Below, in pieces: positions 49,145-57,677 of a stretch of DNA of 64,000 nt. The notes under the pieces are model-generated. The model was not told where the DNA came from and did not search any database. It saw nothing but the letters and a program-made list of their open reading frames with translations. Source of the stretch: Streptomyces rubellomurinus (lineage in GTDB: Bacteria; Actinomycetota; Actinomycetes; Streptomycetales; Streptomycetaceae). The position numbers and the translations under genes were made by a program. The number at the start of each line of letters is the position of its first letter. Within the stretch, counting starts at the first letter, position 1. Location of the stretch: assembly GCF_000961885.1 (NCBI RefSeq), contig NZ_JZKH01000007.1, forward strand, positions 62,001 through 126,000, given 5' to 3'.

Positions 49145-49765
49145 ATGGACAGGCCGCTTCGACTGCCGCAGCAGGACCGGGCCGATTTCGAGACCGAGCT
49201 CGGCCGGGCGCTGGCCGGCGCCCGGGTGCGTACGGCGCTGCTGGAGGCCGGGGACGACGGCCACGGCGTGGAACGCCTGCGGCGCAGCGCGCGGGAGAAC
49301 GCGGAGTTCGTGCTGGCCGCGGCGGCGCCGGAGTACGAGCGGTACGTCGAGCTGCGGGCGGACGCGGACGCGGTGGCCCGGCTGCCGGTGGACGTGCCGG
49401 CGGCCGGCCGGGTGTCGGGCTGGTGGGGTGTGGTCGGGGTGATAGCCCCGATCGTCGCGGGGGCCGCCGCCGCCGTCTTCCTGCTGCTCGGCTACGGGTT
49501 CGGGCTGGCCGAGGACCTGGAGGTGCTCGGGCGGGCCCTGGTGACGGCCGGGTGGATCGCCGCGGGCGTGGCGGCGGTGAGCCTGCTGGTGGGCGGGCTG
49601 GGACTGTTGGGCGCGGCGTCCCGGGCGAGGTCGGCGGAGACGGCCGAGGAGGCGGGTGCGGCCGGGGAGTTGACGCGGGCGCGGGACGCCTGGCGGGCGG
49701 CGCTGGCGGAGCGCGGGCTGGTGCCGTACCTGGTGTCGCAGGTGAACGCGGGCCGGCGCGTCTGA
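49145..49765 (+). CDS. Membrane protein of unknown function
   Basis: 206 residues from ATG 49145 (an in-frame GTG at 49121 is possible). Soluble helical N-terminus (1-85), two membrane helices (about 95-120 and 133-158) and a soluble C-terminus. No family recognised. Controlled, by position, through the 34-bp palindrome; no BlaI-type repressor gene is in the window. Confidence 0.6.
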   Translation: MDRPLRLPQQDRADFETELGRALAGARVRTALLEAGDDGHGVERLRRSARENAEFVLAAAAPEYERYVELRADADAVARLPVDVPAAGRVSGWWGVVGVIAPIVAGAAAAVFLLLGYGFGLAEDLEVLGRALVTAGWIAAGVAAVSLLVGGLGLLGAASRARSAETAEEAGAAGELTRARDAWRAALAERGLVPYLVSQVNAGRRV

Positions 49766-50191
49766 CCGGACGGCGGGTGGTGCCCCCCCCCGGGGGTGCC
49801 GAGCGCAGTGGCGGGTCGCAGCGTCAAGACGAGGTGGACTCGGGTAAGGCGCAGTTAAAATCCGCGCCCGGCCCCGGAGTCGGTGCGCCGCCGCCGGCGG
49901 CTTCGGTGCGTGGGCGACCGGGCCGGACGGGGCGGGCGCGGTGGTGTGCCGAGGAGTGCGCGGGGTGCGGCCGGGCGGTGTGCCCGCAGGAGGGCGGCGC
50001 GATCGGGTGTCGTGCTCGGGACCTTGTGCGCGCCGGTTAGTGAAATATCATATGGCGCATTGCACAGCGGCGCCCGGGTGAGATCAGGTTCCCCGTCCTC
50101 CGTCGCAGCCCCGTTGGTGATCAGTCAACTCCGCATGCGCGCCGCGCCGTGCGCCCCTCGCCCCCACGTCACGAGAGACGGAAGCCGACCT
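49766..50191. other. 426-bp intergenic region
   Basis: Contains a run of nine C followed by five G at 49783-49796, prone to slippage, and an AT-rich patch near 50035-50065 (TGAAATATCATATGG) that probably holds the promoter of the secreted HEYAE protein. No coding feature. Confidence 0.5.
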
Positions 50192-52180
50192 GTGTCCAGA
50201 TTCCGATCCCGCCTGTCCGAACGCGCCCAGCGCGGCCGGCGAACCGCCCTGGTGGCGCTCGCGGCCGCGCTGGCCGGCGCCGGGCTGAGCGCCCCGCTGT
50301 CCGCCATGGCGGACTCCCACCTGCCGCAGTCCGACACCGTGGCGGTCCAGCCGGGCACCCCGAAGGGGGCCGCGCCCCAGAAGTCCGGCCCACGCCGGGC
50401 CAAGGCCGCCCGGACCGGTCCGGTCGCCGCCGCGAACAACGGCGGCAGGAAGGCGCCTGAGCTGGTGGACGGCGCCGACCCGGGCACCGGCAAGAACGGC
50501 GACGGCAACGTCGCGAACCAGTACGACCTCCAGGTCACCTACAAGGGCGGCCAGGAGTCGACCGGTGTGGTGATCGGCGCGCCCAAGGTCTACCTGGTGC
50601 TCTGGGGCTCCCAGTGGGGCACCCCGTCGACGAGCGCGACCGGTGACGTCACCACGACCGGCGACCCGGACCAGGCCGCCCCGTACCAGCAGGACTTCTT
50701 CAAGGGCCTCGGCAGCGCGGGTGACGGCTGGAGCGCCGTCCTGACCCAGTACTGCGAGGGCATCGCCGCCGGTTCCGTCCAGTGCCCGGCCGGGTCCGCG
50801 CACATCCCGTACCCGCAGGCGGGCAGCGTGCTGGCCGGCGTCTGGGTGGACAACGCCGCCCCCGCGCCGCAGTCCGCGACCGAGCCGCAGATCGGCGCCG
50901 AGGCGCTGGCCGCCGCCAAGCACTTCGGCAACCTGACCGAGGCGCAGAATCGCAACGTGCAGTACGTCATCGACTCGCCGCAGGGCACCGATCCGGACAA
51001 GTGGAAGGAGCTGGGCTTCTGCGCCTGGCACGACTTCCAGCGCTCGCAGTACGGTCAACTCGCCTACACCAACATGCCGTACCTGTCGGACGTGGCCGGC
51101 TGCGGCACCAACTGGTTCGGCGAGAACACCCCGCGGGGTCGGCTGGACGGCTACGGGATCATCGGCGGCCACGAGTACGCGGAGACGGTGACCGACCCGA
51201 ACACCCCGGGCGGCTGGACCGATGCCACCGGCCAGGAGGTCGGCGACAAGTGCGCCTGGATCCCGCAGGGCTCCAACGGCGGGCTGTTCTTCGAGAACCT
51301 GTCGACGGGCAGCTTCCCGCTGCAGACCCTGTGGTCCAACTCCGACCACCTGTGCGTCGGTTCGGACCCCGTGGTGGCCAGTCCGCCGGTCTCGGTGAGC
51401 ACCATGTGCGACCGGGTCGACAAGGCCGGGCAGCCGCTGTCGATTCCGGCGGTGGGCGTGTCGAGCAGCGGTGCGGCCCTCACCTACAGCGCCACCGGGC
51501 TGCCGCAGGGGCTGGCCATCGACGCGCACAGCGGAGTGATCTCCGGTACCGCCGCCGCGACCAACAACTACCAGCGGATCACCGTGACGGCGACGGACGG
51601 TGCGGGCAAGGCGGCGTCGACCGGCTTCTGGGAGAACGTCAGCGCCTCCGGCGGCACGGGCTGCGGCTCGATCGAGCAGCTGACCGACCCCGGCTTCGAG
51701 AACGGTTCGGCGGACGTCAACCACACCGTGATGACGGACGCCTGGGGCCCGTCCGGCTACAACATCATCACCCCGTCCAGCCTGCACGCGCCGCACTCCG
51801 GTTCGTGGTACGCCTGGCTCGGCCAGAACACCGGGGCGGACGACTCCATCACCGCCTACCTGAACACCTACCCGGGCTACCGGCAGGCCCAGTTCTCCTT
51901 CTGGCTGGACGTCGAGTCGACCAACGCCTCCGCCTCCGCGCCCGACACGCTGTCCCTGGTGGCGATCAACCAGTACACCGGGCAGACGATCGGCACGGTG
52001 AAGACCTGGACCAGCCAGAACACGACCGGCGGCTACCAGTACCAGTCGGTCGACCTCTCCTCGGTCATCGGCCAGGTCGGCTGGGGGACCACGGTCGGTC
52101 TCAAGCTCGTCTCCCACGAGACCGGGACGAGCCCGACCACGGCCTTCCTGATCGACGACGCCTCGGCCCGCGAGAGCTGA
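50192..52180 (+). CDS. Large secreted protein with HEYAE motif, Ig-like and jelly-roll domains
   Basis: 662 residues from GTG 50192. Signal peptide (about 1-42, ending AMA). The central ~300 residues have a metallopeptidase-like HEYAE motif (IIGGHEYAETVTDP) in a region with a VYLVLWGSQWG start, reminiscent of EXORDIUM-like or peptidase-like secreted proteins; the usual HExxH is incomplete. An Ig-like domain of the putative-Ig type (about 400-485) and a C-terminal beta-jelly-roll (about 500-662, LTDPGFENGS) probably bind carbohydrates or protein. Catalysis is unproven. Confidence 0.65.
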   Translation: MSRFRSRLSERAQRGRRTALVALAAALAGAGLSAPLSAMADSHLPQSDTVAVQPGTPKGAAPQKSGPRRAKAARTGPVAAANNGGRKAPELVDGADPGTGKNGDGNVANQYDLQVTYKGGQESTGVVIGAPKVYLVLWGSQWGTPSTSATGDVTTTGDPDQAAPYQQDFFKGLGSAGDGWSAVLTQYCEGIAAGSVQCPAGSAHIPYPQAGSVLAGVWVDNAAPAPQSATEPQIGAEALAAAKHFGNLTEAQNRNVQYVIDSPQGTDPDKWKELGFCAWHDFQRSQYGQLAYTNMPYLSDVAGCGTNWFGENTPRGRLDGYGIIGGHEYAETVTDPNTPGGWTDATGQEVGDKCAWIPQGSNGGLFFENLSTGSFPLQTLWSNSDHLCVGSDPVVASPPVSVSTMCDRVDKAGQPLSIPAVGVSSSGAALTYSATGLPQGLAIDAHSGVISGTAAATNNYQRITVTATDGAGKAASTGFWENVSASGGTGCGSIEQLTDPGFENGSADVNHTVMTDAWGPSGYNIITPSSLHAPHSGSWYAWLGQNTGADDSITAYLNTYPGYRQAQFSFWLDVESTNASASAPDTLSLVAINQYTGQTIGTVKTWTSQNTTGGYQYQSVDLSSVIGQVGWGTTVGLKLVSHETGTSPTTAFLIDDASARES

Positions 52181-52213
52181 GCACCCGCGTGAGCCGAGCG
52201 CTCGCGTGAACAC

Positions 52214-52248
52214 CGGCCCCGGCACCGCGACCCGCGGCGCCGGGGCCG
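52214..52248. terminator. 10-bp bidirectional hairpin
   Basis: CGGCCCCGGC and GCCGGGGCCG with a 15-base loop, between convergent genes ending at 52180 and 52261. Confidence 0.6.
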
Positions 52249-52260
52249 ACGTCGTGCCCG

Positions 52261-52725
52261 TCACGACCCCGGTAGCGGCCGGGTGCCGGTGCGGGCGGCG
52301 TCCACCAGTACCTGCGCGGTGTCCACCGGGAGGCGCAGCCGGCGGGCGATCCAGGCGGCCGGGTGGCCGGCCCGGGCGAGCATCCAGGCCGAGTACAACT
52401 GGTCGAGCTGGTGGGCGTGTTCGCCGAGCAGGAGCGGCCGGACGGCGTCCATCGGGAAGCCTTCGAGGGCGCGGGCGCTGTACTCGCGCCCGTGGGGGCC
52501 GGGGGGCGGCAGCGGGAGCGGGCGCCGGTCGTCGATCCAGCGGCGCAGCAGCACGGCGCCGACCAGCAGCAGGCCGGTACCGGAGGCGCCGATCATGATG
52601 CCGCTGATCACCGGCCGGTCGTCCTCGTCGGCGAGGCCGAGGGCGACCTCCTCCAGCAGGAGCAGGCCGAGCACGGCGAGCAGCACGGCGGCCTCGGCGG
52701 GGCTCGGGCGGAGCCAGGCTGTCAT
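52261..52725 (-). CDS. Two-helix membrane protein with cytoplasmic C-terminal domain
   Basis: 154 residues from ATG 52725. Two helices (about 10-30 and 42-62) separated by DEDDRP, then a ~90-residue region with ALEGFPMDAVRPLLL and AWIARRLRLPVDTAQVLVDA, the latter like a HTH. No family recognised. Confidence 0.6.
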   Translation of the reverse strand: MTAWLRPSPAEAAVLLAVLGLLLLEEVALGLADEDDRPVISGIMIGASGTGLLLVGAVLLRRWIDDRRPLPLPPPGPHGREYSARALEGFPMDAVRPLLLGEHAHQLDQLYSAWMLARAGHPAAWIARRLRLPVDTAQVLVDAARTGTRPLPGS

Positions 52726-53109
52726 GGGGGACCTCTTCCTCGGCTTCCTCGGCCGGCGTGCCGGGGGTTGCGGGCGGGCGGCGCGGCGACTCACCTCCGG
52801 TACAACGGCGGTCGGCGGCCCGGGGCACGCCCGGCGGGTCAGGTCCGGGCACTGGGTTGACGGACCGTCAGATGGCCTGCGGGAAGGATCGGTTCGGGCC
52901 CTGGCCTCTGCGTGAGGCGTCCGGGCCGAGGTGCGAGCTCCGGCTCAGCATAACCCGACCTTGGCATGTCCTCGACAGTCTTGTCGAAGTCGACCGCGAC
53001 CCGCCGCGGCGAAGGTGACGTGGAGTGACGAGGTGGGTACGCCTTCGAGGGGTGCCGAATCCCGGCCCGTGGTCCACCGTGGTAACAGTGGTAGGGGAGG
53101 CCGGAGGCG
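52726..53109. other. 384-bp divergent promoter region
   Basis: Between the two-helix membrane protein and the esterase. It holds a perfect 13-bp palindrome TGACGGACCGTCA at 52858-52870, a possible regulator site or part of a -35 element (TTGACGG). No ORF with coding character. Confidence 0.45.
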
Positions 53110-54246
53110 ATGGGACTCACCAGTCACAAACTGGTGGCGCTGGTGGCGCTGCTCGCGGTGTTCACGGTGCTCGGCACGCTCTGGGTGTGGCCCAGGCTCG
53201 CCGTCCGCAGCTGGCCCGCGATGTTCCTGCGGCTGGGCACCGTCGTGGCGACCCAGCTGACGCTGCTGGCCGCGCTCGGCCTCGCGATCAACGACTACTT
53301 CGTGTTCTACAGCAGCTGGTCCGACCTGCTCGGCCACGAGCACGGCGCCGCCGTCATCCAGAGCGCCGGTACGGGCGGCGCCGCCGCCGGCCCGGCCGGG
53401 GTGCAGGTGCTCGGCCAGGCGGACGTCACCGGCGCCCCCTCGGTCGGCCGCGACCCGGCCCAGATCGGCCGGCTCGACCGGGTCCGGCTGCCCGGCGGCA
53501 CCACCGGCCTCAGCACCGACGGCTACGTCTACCTGCCGCCGCAGTACTTCCAGCCCGGCGGCGAGGCGCGGCACTTCCCCGCCGTCCTGGTGCTCACCGG
53601 CTTCCCCGGCGACGCCGCCAACCTGGTCGGCAAGCTCCGCTACCCCGCGCACGAGCTCGACCTGTTGAAGCAGGGCGCGATGAAGCCGACCGTCCTGGTG
53701 CTGATGCGGCCCTCGCCGTCGATGCCGCGCGACAGCGAGTGCGAGGACGTCCCGAACGGCCCGCAGGCGCAGAGCTACTTCGCCACCGACGTGCCCGCCG
53801 ACCTGCGCGCCTCCTACCGGGTCCTGACCGGCCCGGGCAGCCTGGGCGTGATCGGCGACTCCACCGGCGGCTACTGCGCCGTCAAGCTCGGCATGGTGCA
53901 CCCGCAGACCTTCGGCGCCGTGGTCTCGCTGTCCGGCTACTTCAAGGCGGCCGACGACGTGACCACCGGCGACCTCTTCGCCGGCAGCCCGCAGCGCCGC
54001 GACGAGGCCGACCTCAACTGGCGCCTGGCGCACCTGCCGGTGCCCGCGCTGTCGGTGCTGCTCGCCGACAGCAAGCAGGACGGCAGCACGTACGCCGACT
54101 CCACCGCCTTCGCGGCCGCCGCCCGTCCGCCGCTGACCGTCACCCAGGAGACGGTGGACGCGGGCGGGCACAACTTCACCACCTGGAACCGGCTGCTGCC
54201 GCCCTCGCTGAGCTGGCTCAGCGCGCACCTGGCCGATCCGGCGTAG
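53110..54246 (+). CDS. Membrane-anchored esterase (antigen 85/EstD-like)
   Basis: 378 residues. Two or three hydrophobic segments in the first ~65 residues, then a linker and an alpha/beta hydrolase domain: conserved YVYLPPQYFQPGG, nucleophile Ser in GDSTGGYCAVKLG, and catalytic His in GGHNFTTWNRLLP. Fits the esterase family of antigen 85 mycolyltransferases and S-formylglutathione hydrolases. Substrate unknown; outward-facing catalytic domain inferred. Confidence 0.85.
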   Translation: MGLTSHKLVALVALLAVFTVLGTLWVWPRLAVRSWPAMFLRLGTVVATQLTLLAALGLAINDYFVFYSSWSDLLGHEHGAAVIQSAGTGGAAAGPAGVQVLGQADVTGAPSVGRDPAQIGRLDRVRLPGGTTGLSTDGYVYLPPQYFQPGGEARHFPAVLVLTGFPGDAANLVGKLRYPAHELDLLKQGAMKPTVLVLMRPSPSMPRDSECEDVPNGPQAQSYFATDVPADLRASYRVLTGPGSLGVIGDSTGGYCAVKLGMVHPQTFGAVVSLSGYFKAADDVTTGDLFAGSPQRRDEADLNWRLAHLPVPALSVLLADSKQDGSTYADSTAFAAAARPPLTVTQETVDAGGHNFTTWNRLLPPSLSWLSAHLADPA

Positions 54247-54247
54247 C

Positions 54248-54271
54248 GGAGGCGGTGTTGGAGGCGGTGTT
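54248..54271. repeat. Two tandem 12-bp units
   Basis: GGAGGCGGTGTT is repeated exactly twice right after the esterase stop. Confidence 0.85.
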
Positions 54272-54348
54272 GGTGCCCGCCGGCTCGGCGCGGTGCTTAG
54301 GTGCGGTGGGCGCGCGTCGAGCCGGCGGGGGACTCGGGGTCTCGCTGC

Positions 54349-54834
54349 TCAGCGGGCGAGCAGCGGCAGCGGGGCGCCGGTGCGGGCGGGCAGTTCGAGG
54401 CGGGTCAGCAGCGCGGACGGGGAGACCTCGACGACCCGGCAGCCCGCCCGGTGCCGGCAGTGCCGGGCGACCGAGCCGTGCCGCAGCCGGTCGAGGCGGC
54501 GGCGGGTGGCGGTGCCGAGGACGAGCAGGTCCGCCGGGCCGGTGACGGCGCCGACCAGGGCGGGCCCGGGCTCGGCGCGCACCACCAGCGGGTGGATGAC
54601 CAGGCCGGACGGGAAGCCGCCGTACGCCTGCTCGAAGGCGACGTCGAGGCGCCGCCGGGCGGCGTGCTCCAGCTCGGCGAGCGGGCGCAGCCCGGCCCGC
54701 TCGTTCGCCGTCCAGGCGGCGACCGGGACCAGGACGGCCTCCTGCCGGGCGGCCTCGCCGACCGCGTGGTAGAGGGCGGCGAGACTGCTCAGTGATCCGC
54801 TCAGGCCGACGATCACCCGGGTCGTTCCGGTCAT
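54349..54834 (-). CDS. Universal stress protein (UspA family)
   Basis: 161 residues from ATG 54834. N-terminal RVIVGLSGSLSSLAALYHAV is the usual start; the C-terminal LLVLGTATRRRLDRLRHGSV is close to the ATP-binding G-x2-G-x9-G-S but lacks the second Gly. Downstream of kdpB on the same strand; a 170-bp gap holds TGAC direct repeats. Confidence 0.85.
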   Translation of the reverse strand: MTGTTRVIVGLSGSLSSLAALYHAVGEAARQEAVLVPVAAWTANERAGLRPLAELEHAARRRLDVAFEQAYGGFPSGLVIHPLVVRAEPGPALVGAVTGPADLLVLGTATRRRLDRLRHGSVARHCRHRAGCRVVEVSPSALLTRLELPARTGAPLPLLAR

Positions 54835-54926
54835 GGCCGTTCGCCTCCGTCTCCTCGGTACTCCTGGGTACACCGCTCTCCGGATGCCTCCAGTGAACCC
54901 CGGAACCCGTCACTCCGTACCGCTCC

Positions 54927-54973
54927 TGACACCGCCATGACGCCGGTCGTGCACTTCTTGACGGCCTCCTGAC
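54927..54973. promoter_or_regulatory. TGAC-N7-TGAC direct repeats upstream of the universal stress gene
   Basis: TGAC occurs at 54927, 54938, 54959 and 54970, that is two pairs with exactly 11-bp spacing and 32 bp between pairs. Eleven-bp direct repeats are typical of OmpR-family regulators such as KdpE. The same pattern occurs upstream of kdpB. Confidence 0.6.
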
Positions 54974-55004
54974 AGGGCCGGTCGCCGTCGTCACCCGGCC
55001 GGCC

Positions 55005-57161
55005 TCAGCCGAGCCCCGGCACGAACTGGATCAGCAGGTCGATCGCCTTGATCCCGAGGAAGGGCAGGACGAGCCCGCCGAGCCCGTACACCCGGAGGTT
55101 GCGCCGCAGCAGGTCGGTCGCGGAGGCCGGCTGGTAGCGCACGCCGCGCAGGGCGAGCGGGATCAGGGCGACGATGATCAGCGCGTTGAAGATGATCGCG
55201 GAGGCGATCGCCGAGGTGGGGCTGTGCAGTTCCATGATGTTGAGGTGGTGCAGCCCGGGGTAGGCGTGGGCGAACATCGCGGGGATGATCGCGAAGAACT
55301 TGGCCACGTCGTTGGTGATCGAGAAGGTGGTCAACGCGCCCCGGGTGATGAGGAGTTGCTTGCCGACCCGGATGATGTCGATCAGCTTCGCCGGGTTGGA
55401 GTCGAGGTCGACCATGTTGCCGGCCTCCTTGGCGGCCGGGGTGCCGGAGTTCATCGCGACGCCGACGTCGGCCTGGGCGAGCGCGGGGGCGTCGTTGGTG
55501 CCGTCCCCGGTCATCGCGACCATGTTCCCGGCGGCCTGTTCGCGCCGCAGGTGGGCCAGCTTGTCCTCGGGGGTGGCCTCGGCGAGGAAGTCGTCGACGC
55601 CGGCCTCGGCGGCGATCGCCTTCGCGGTGAGCGCGTTGTCACCGGTGACCATCACCGTGCGGATGCCCATCCGCCGCAGTTCGGCGAAGCGTTCGGCGAT
55701 GCCCTCCTTGACGACGTCCTTGAGCTCGACGACGCCGAGCGCCCGGGCGCCGTGCCGGTCGTGGACGGCGACCAGCAGCGGGGTGCCGCCGGCCTCGGCG
55801 ATCCGGTCCACCAGTGGCTTGGCCTCCATCGGCAGCCGGCCGCCGGCTTTCACCACCCAGCGGGCGACGGCGCTCGCGGCGCCCTTGCGGACGAGGCAGG
55901 CGGCGCCGTCCGGCCAGCTGAGGTCCACGCCGCTCATCCGGCTGTGCGCGCTGAACGGGACGGGCCGCCGCTCGCCCAGTTCGCCGGGGGCGCGCGGCGG
56001 CACCCAGTACTGACGGTGCGTCAGTTCGACGATCGACCGCCCCTCCGGGGTCTCGTCCGCGACGGAGGTCAACTGGGCGGCCTCGGCGAGCTGTTCGGCG
56101 GTCGCGCCGGGCAGCGGGTGCAGCGCGACGGCACGGCGGTTGCCGTGGGTGATGGTGCCGGTCTTGTCGAGCAGCAGCACGTCCACGTCCCCGGCGGCCT
56201 CCACCGCCCGGCCGGACAGGGCCACGACGTTGCGCTGCACCAGCCGGTCCATCCCGGCGATGCCGATCGCCGACAGCAGCGCGCCGATCGTGGTCGGGAT
56301 CAGCGCGACCATCAGCGCCACCAGCACGATCGTGGTCTGCGGCGCGTGCGCGTAGATCGCCATCGGCTGGAGGGAGACGACGGAGAGCAGGAAGACGATG
56401 GTGAGCGAGGCGAGCAGGATGTTCAGCGCGATCTCGTTCGGCGTCTTCTGCCGGTTCGCGCCCTCGACCAGCGCGATCATCCGGTCCACGAAGCTCTGCC
56501 CGGGGCGGGAGGTGACCCGGACGACCAGGTGGTCCGACAGCACCTTGGTGCCGCCGGTGACGCCGGTGCGGTCGCCGCCGGACTCGCGGACGACGGGCGC
56601 GGACTCGCCGGTGATCGCCGACTCGTCGACGGTCGCGACGCCCTCGACCACCTCGCCGTCGCGCGGGATCACCTCGCCGGCCGGCACGAGGACGATGTCG
56701 TGCAGCATCAACTCCTCGGCGGGCAGCACCTCGTGGCGGTGGTCGCGGGTGCCGACCCGCCAGTGCAGCAGCCGCCGGGCGGTGGTCGCGGACTGGGCCG
56801 CGCGCAGCGAGTCGGCCTGGGCCTTGCCCCGGCTCTCGGCGACGGCCTCGGCGAGGTTGGCGAACAGGACGGTCAGCCAGAGCCAGAACGAGATCACCCA
56901 GGCGAACACGCTCGGGTGGACGACGGCGGTGATCGTGGTGAGCGCCGAGCCGGTCTCGACCACCAGCATCACCGGGTTGCGCATCATGGCGCGGGGGTGG
57001 AGCTTGCGGACGGCGGCGGGCAGTGCCTCGGCGAGCTGGGCGCGGGTGATCAGTGTGCGGCGGCTCCTCGGCGCGGAGGGGCGGTGGCTCTGGCGTGGTG
57101 GCTCCGGGGGATTCTGCTGGTCGGGTGTGGTGTCCGGTGTGGTGAGGGCCGAACGGCGCAT
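55005..57161 (-). CDS. kdpB: KdpB, ATPase subunit of the high-affinity K+ pump, without KdpA/KdpC
   Basis: 718 residues from ATG 57161 (longer in-frame starts add a low-quality N-terminus). P-type ATPase with KdpB hallmarks: phosphorylated Asp332 in [13 protein letters not shown], the membrane motif [29 protein letters not shown], and the K-site-linked [19 protein letters not shown]. In other bacteria it works only with KdpA (channel) and KdpC. Here the upstream neighbour is a divergent 55-codon ORF and the downstream one a universal stress gene; no kdpA, kdpC or kdpF is in the window. Solo KdpB, or kdpAC elsewhere. Confidence 0.92.
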   Translation of the reverse strand: MRRSALTTPDTTPDQQNPPEPPRQSHRPSAPRSRRTLITRAQLAEALPAAVRKLHPRAMMRNPVMLVVETGSALTTITAVVHPSVFAWVISFWLWLTVLFANLAEAVAESRGKAQADSLRAAQSATTARRLLHWRVGTRDHRHEVLPAEELMLHDIVLVPAGEVIPRDGEVVEGVATVDESAITGESAPVVRESGGDRTGVTGGTKVLSDHLVVRVTSRPGQSFVDRMIALVEGANRQKTPNEIALNILLASLTIVFLLSVVSLQPMAIYAHAPQTTIVLVALMVALIPTTIGALLSAIGIAGMDRLVQRNVVALSGRAVEAAGDVDVLLLDKTGTITHGNRRAVALHPLPGATAEQLAEAAQLTSVADETPEGRSIVELTHRQYWVPPRAPGELGERRPVPFSAHSRMSGVDLSWPDGAACLVRKGAASAVARWVVKAGGRLPMEAKPLVDRIAEAGGTPLLVAVHDRHGARALGVVELKDVVKEGIAERFAELRRMGIRTVMVTGDNALTAKAIAAEAGVDDFLAEATPEDKLAHLRREQAAGNMVAMTGDGTNDAPALAQADVGVAMNSGTPAAKEAGNMVDLDSNPAKLIDIIRVGKQLLITRGALTTFSITNDVAKFFAIIPAMFAHAYPGLHHLNIMELHSPTSAIASAIIFNALIIVALIPLALRGVRYQPASATDLLRRNLRVYGLGGLVLPFLGIKAIDLLIQFVPGLG

Positions 57162-57309
57162 CGTCTCGGGGACCTTCCGGGCCGCCCCGGATTGCTGGAT
57201 CGCGGGGCGGCGGGGCTCGGTGGCGGCGGGGGACGGCGCACAGCCCACCACCGGATTCCGGCGCGCCATGCGGGTCTTGACGTGGGCTTGGCGTCCGACC
57301 GGCCATCCT

Positions 57310-57378
57310 TGACAGTTCCCTGACACTGCGCCCGATCGGCTCGAACGCCCGTTCCGGGGGCCTGTCAGGGGAGCGTCA
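57310..57378. promoter_or_regulatory. TGAC-N7-TGAC repeats between kdpB and the lysA operon
   Basis: TGAC at 57310 and 57321, and on the other strand GTCA at 57364 and 57375, each pair 11 bp apart, together an inverted arrangement in the 329-bp divergent region. Likely sites for one OmpR-type regulator, possibly KdpE. Confidence 0.6.
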
Positions 57379-57490
57379 AGGTCCGGGCCCGTCGCGTACG
57401 ACCTGTGTCAAGGGCGGGGCCGCGCGGCGCGCGGAGGGGTTCCACTGGAGGTGTCCGGCCGTACGGCCAGTCACCCGAAGGGACCTCGCC

Positions 57491-57658
57491 ATGAACGACA
57501 CCGCCCTCGCCGTCGAACCTCCGCTACTGCCCCGGGTGGTCCGGCTGCTCGACCGACCGGCCCAGCCCGAACCGCCGGTCCGGATCCCCGAGCCCGAGCG
57601 CGCGCACGACCGCACCCGCCCGGCGCACTGCCGCATCGCGATGCAGTTCGAAGACTGA
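57491..57658 (+). CDS. Small ORF upstream of lysA
   Basis: 55 codons from ATG 57491 behind GAAGGGA. Sequence is Pro/Arg/Glu-rich (VEPPLLPRVVRLLDRP, RIPEPERAHDRTRP) ending RIAMQFED, with one Cys. Ends 19 bp before lysA; likely co-transcribed. Coding status rests on its ribosome site and position only; no family recognised. Confidence 0.5.
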   Translation: MNDTALAVEPPLLPRVVRLLDRPAQPEPPVRIPEPERAHDRTRPAHCRIAMQFED

Positions 57659-57677
57659 CCCCGAAGGAGTGCCACCC

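Noticed and set aside
57162..57326. Longer KdpB start at 57326
   Set aside because: The extra 55 residues are unlike any KdpB N-terminus; ATG 57161 gives a normal length.
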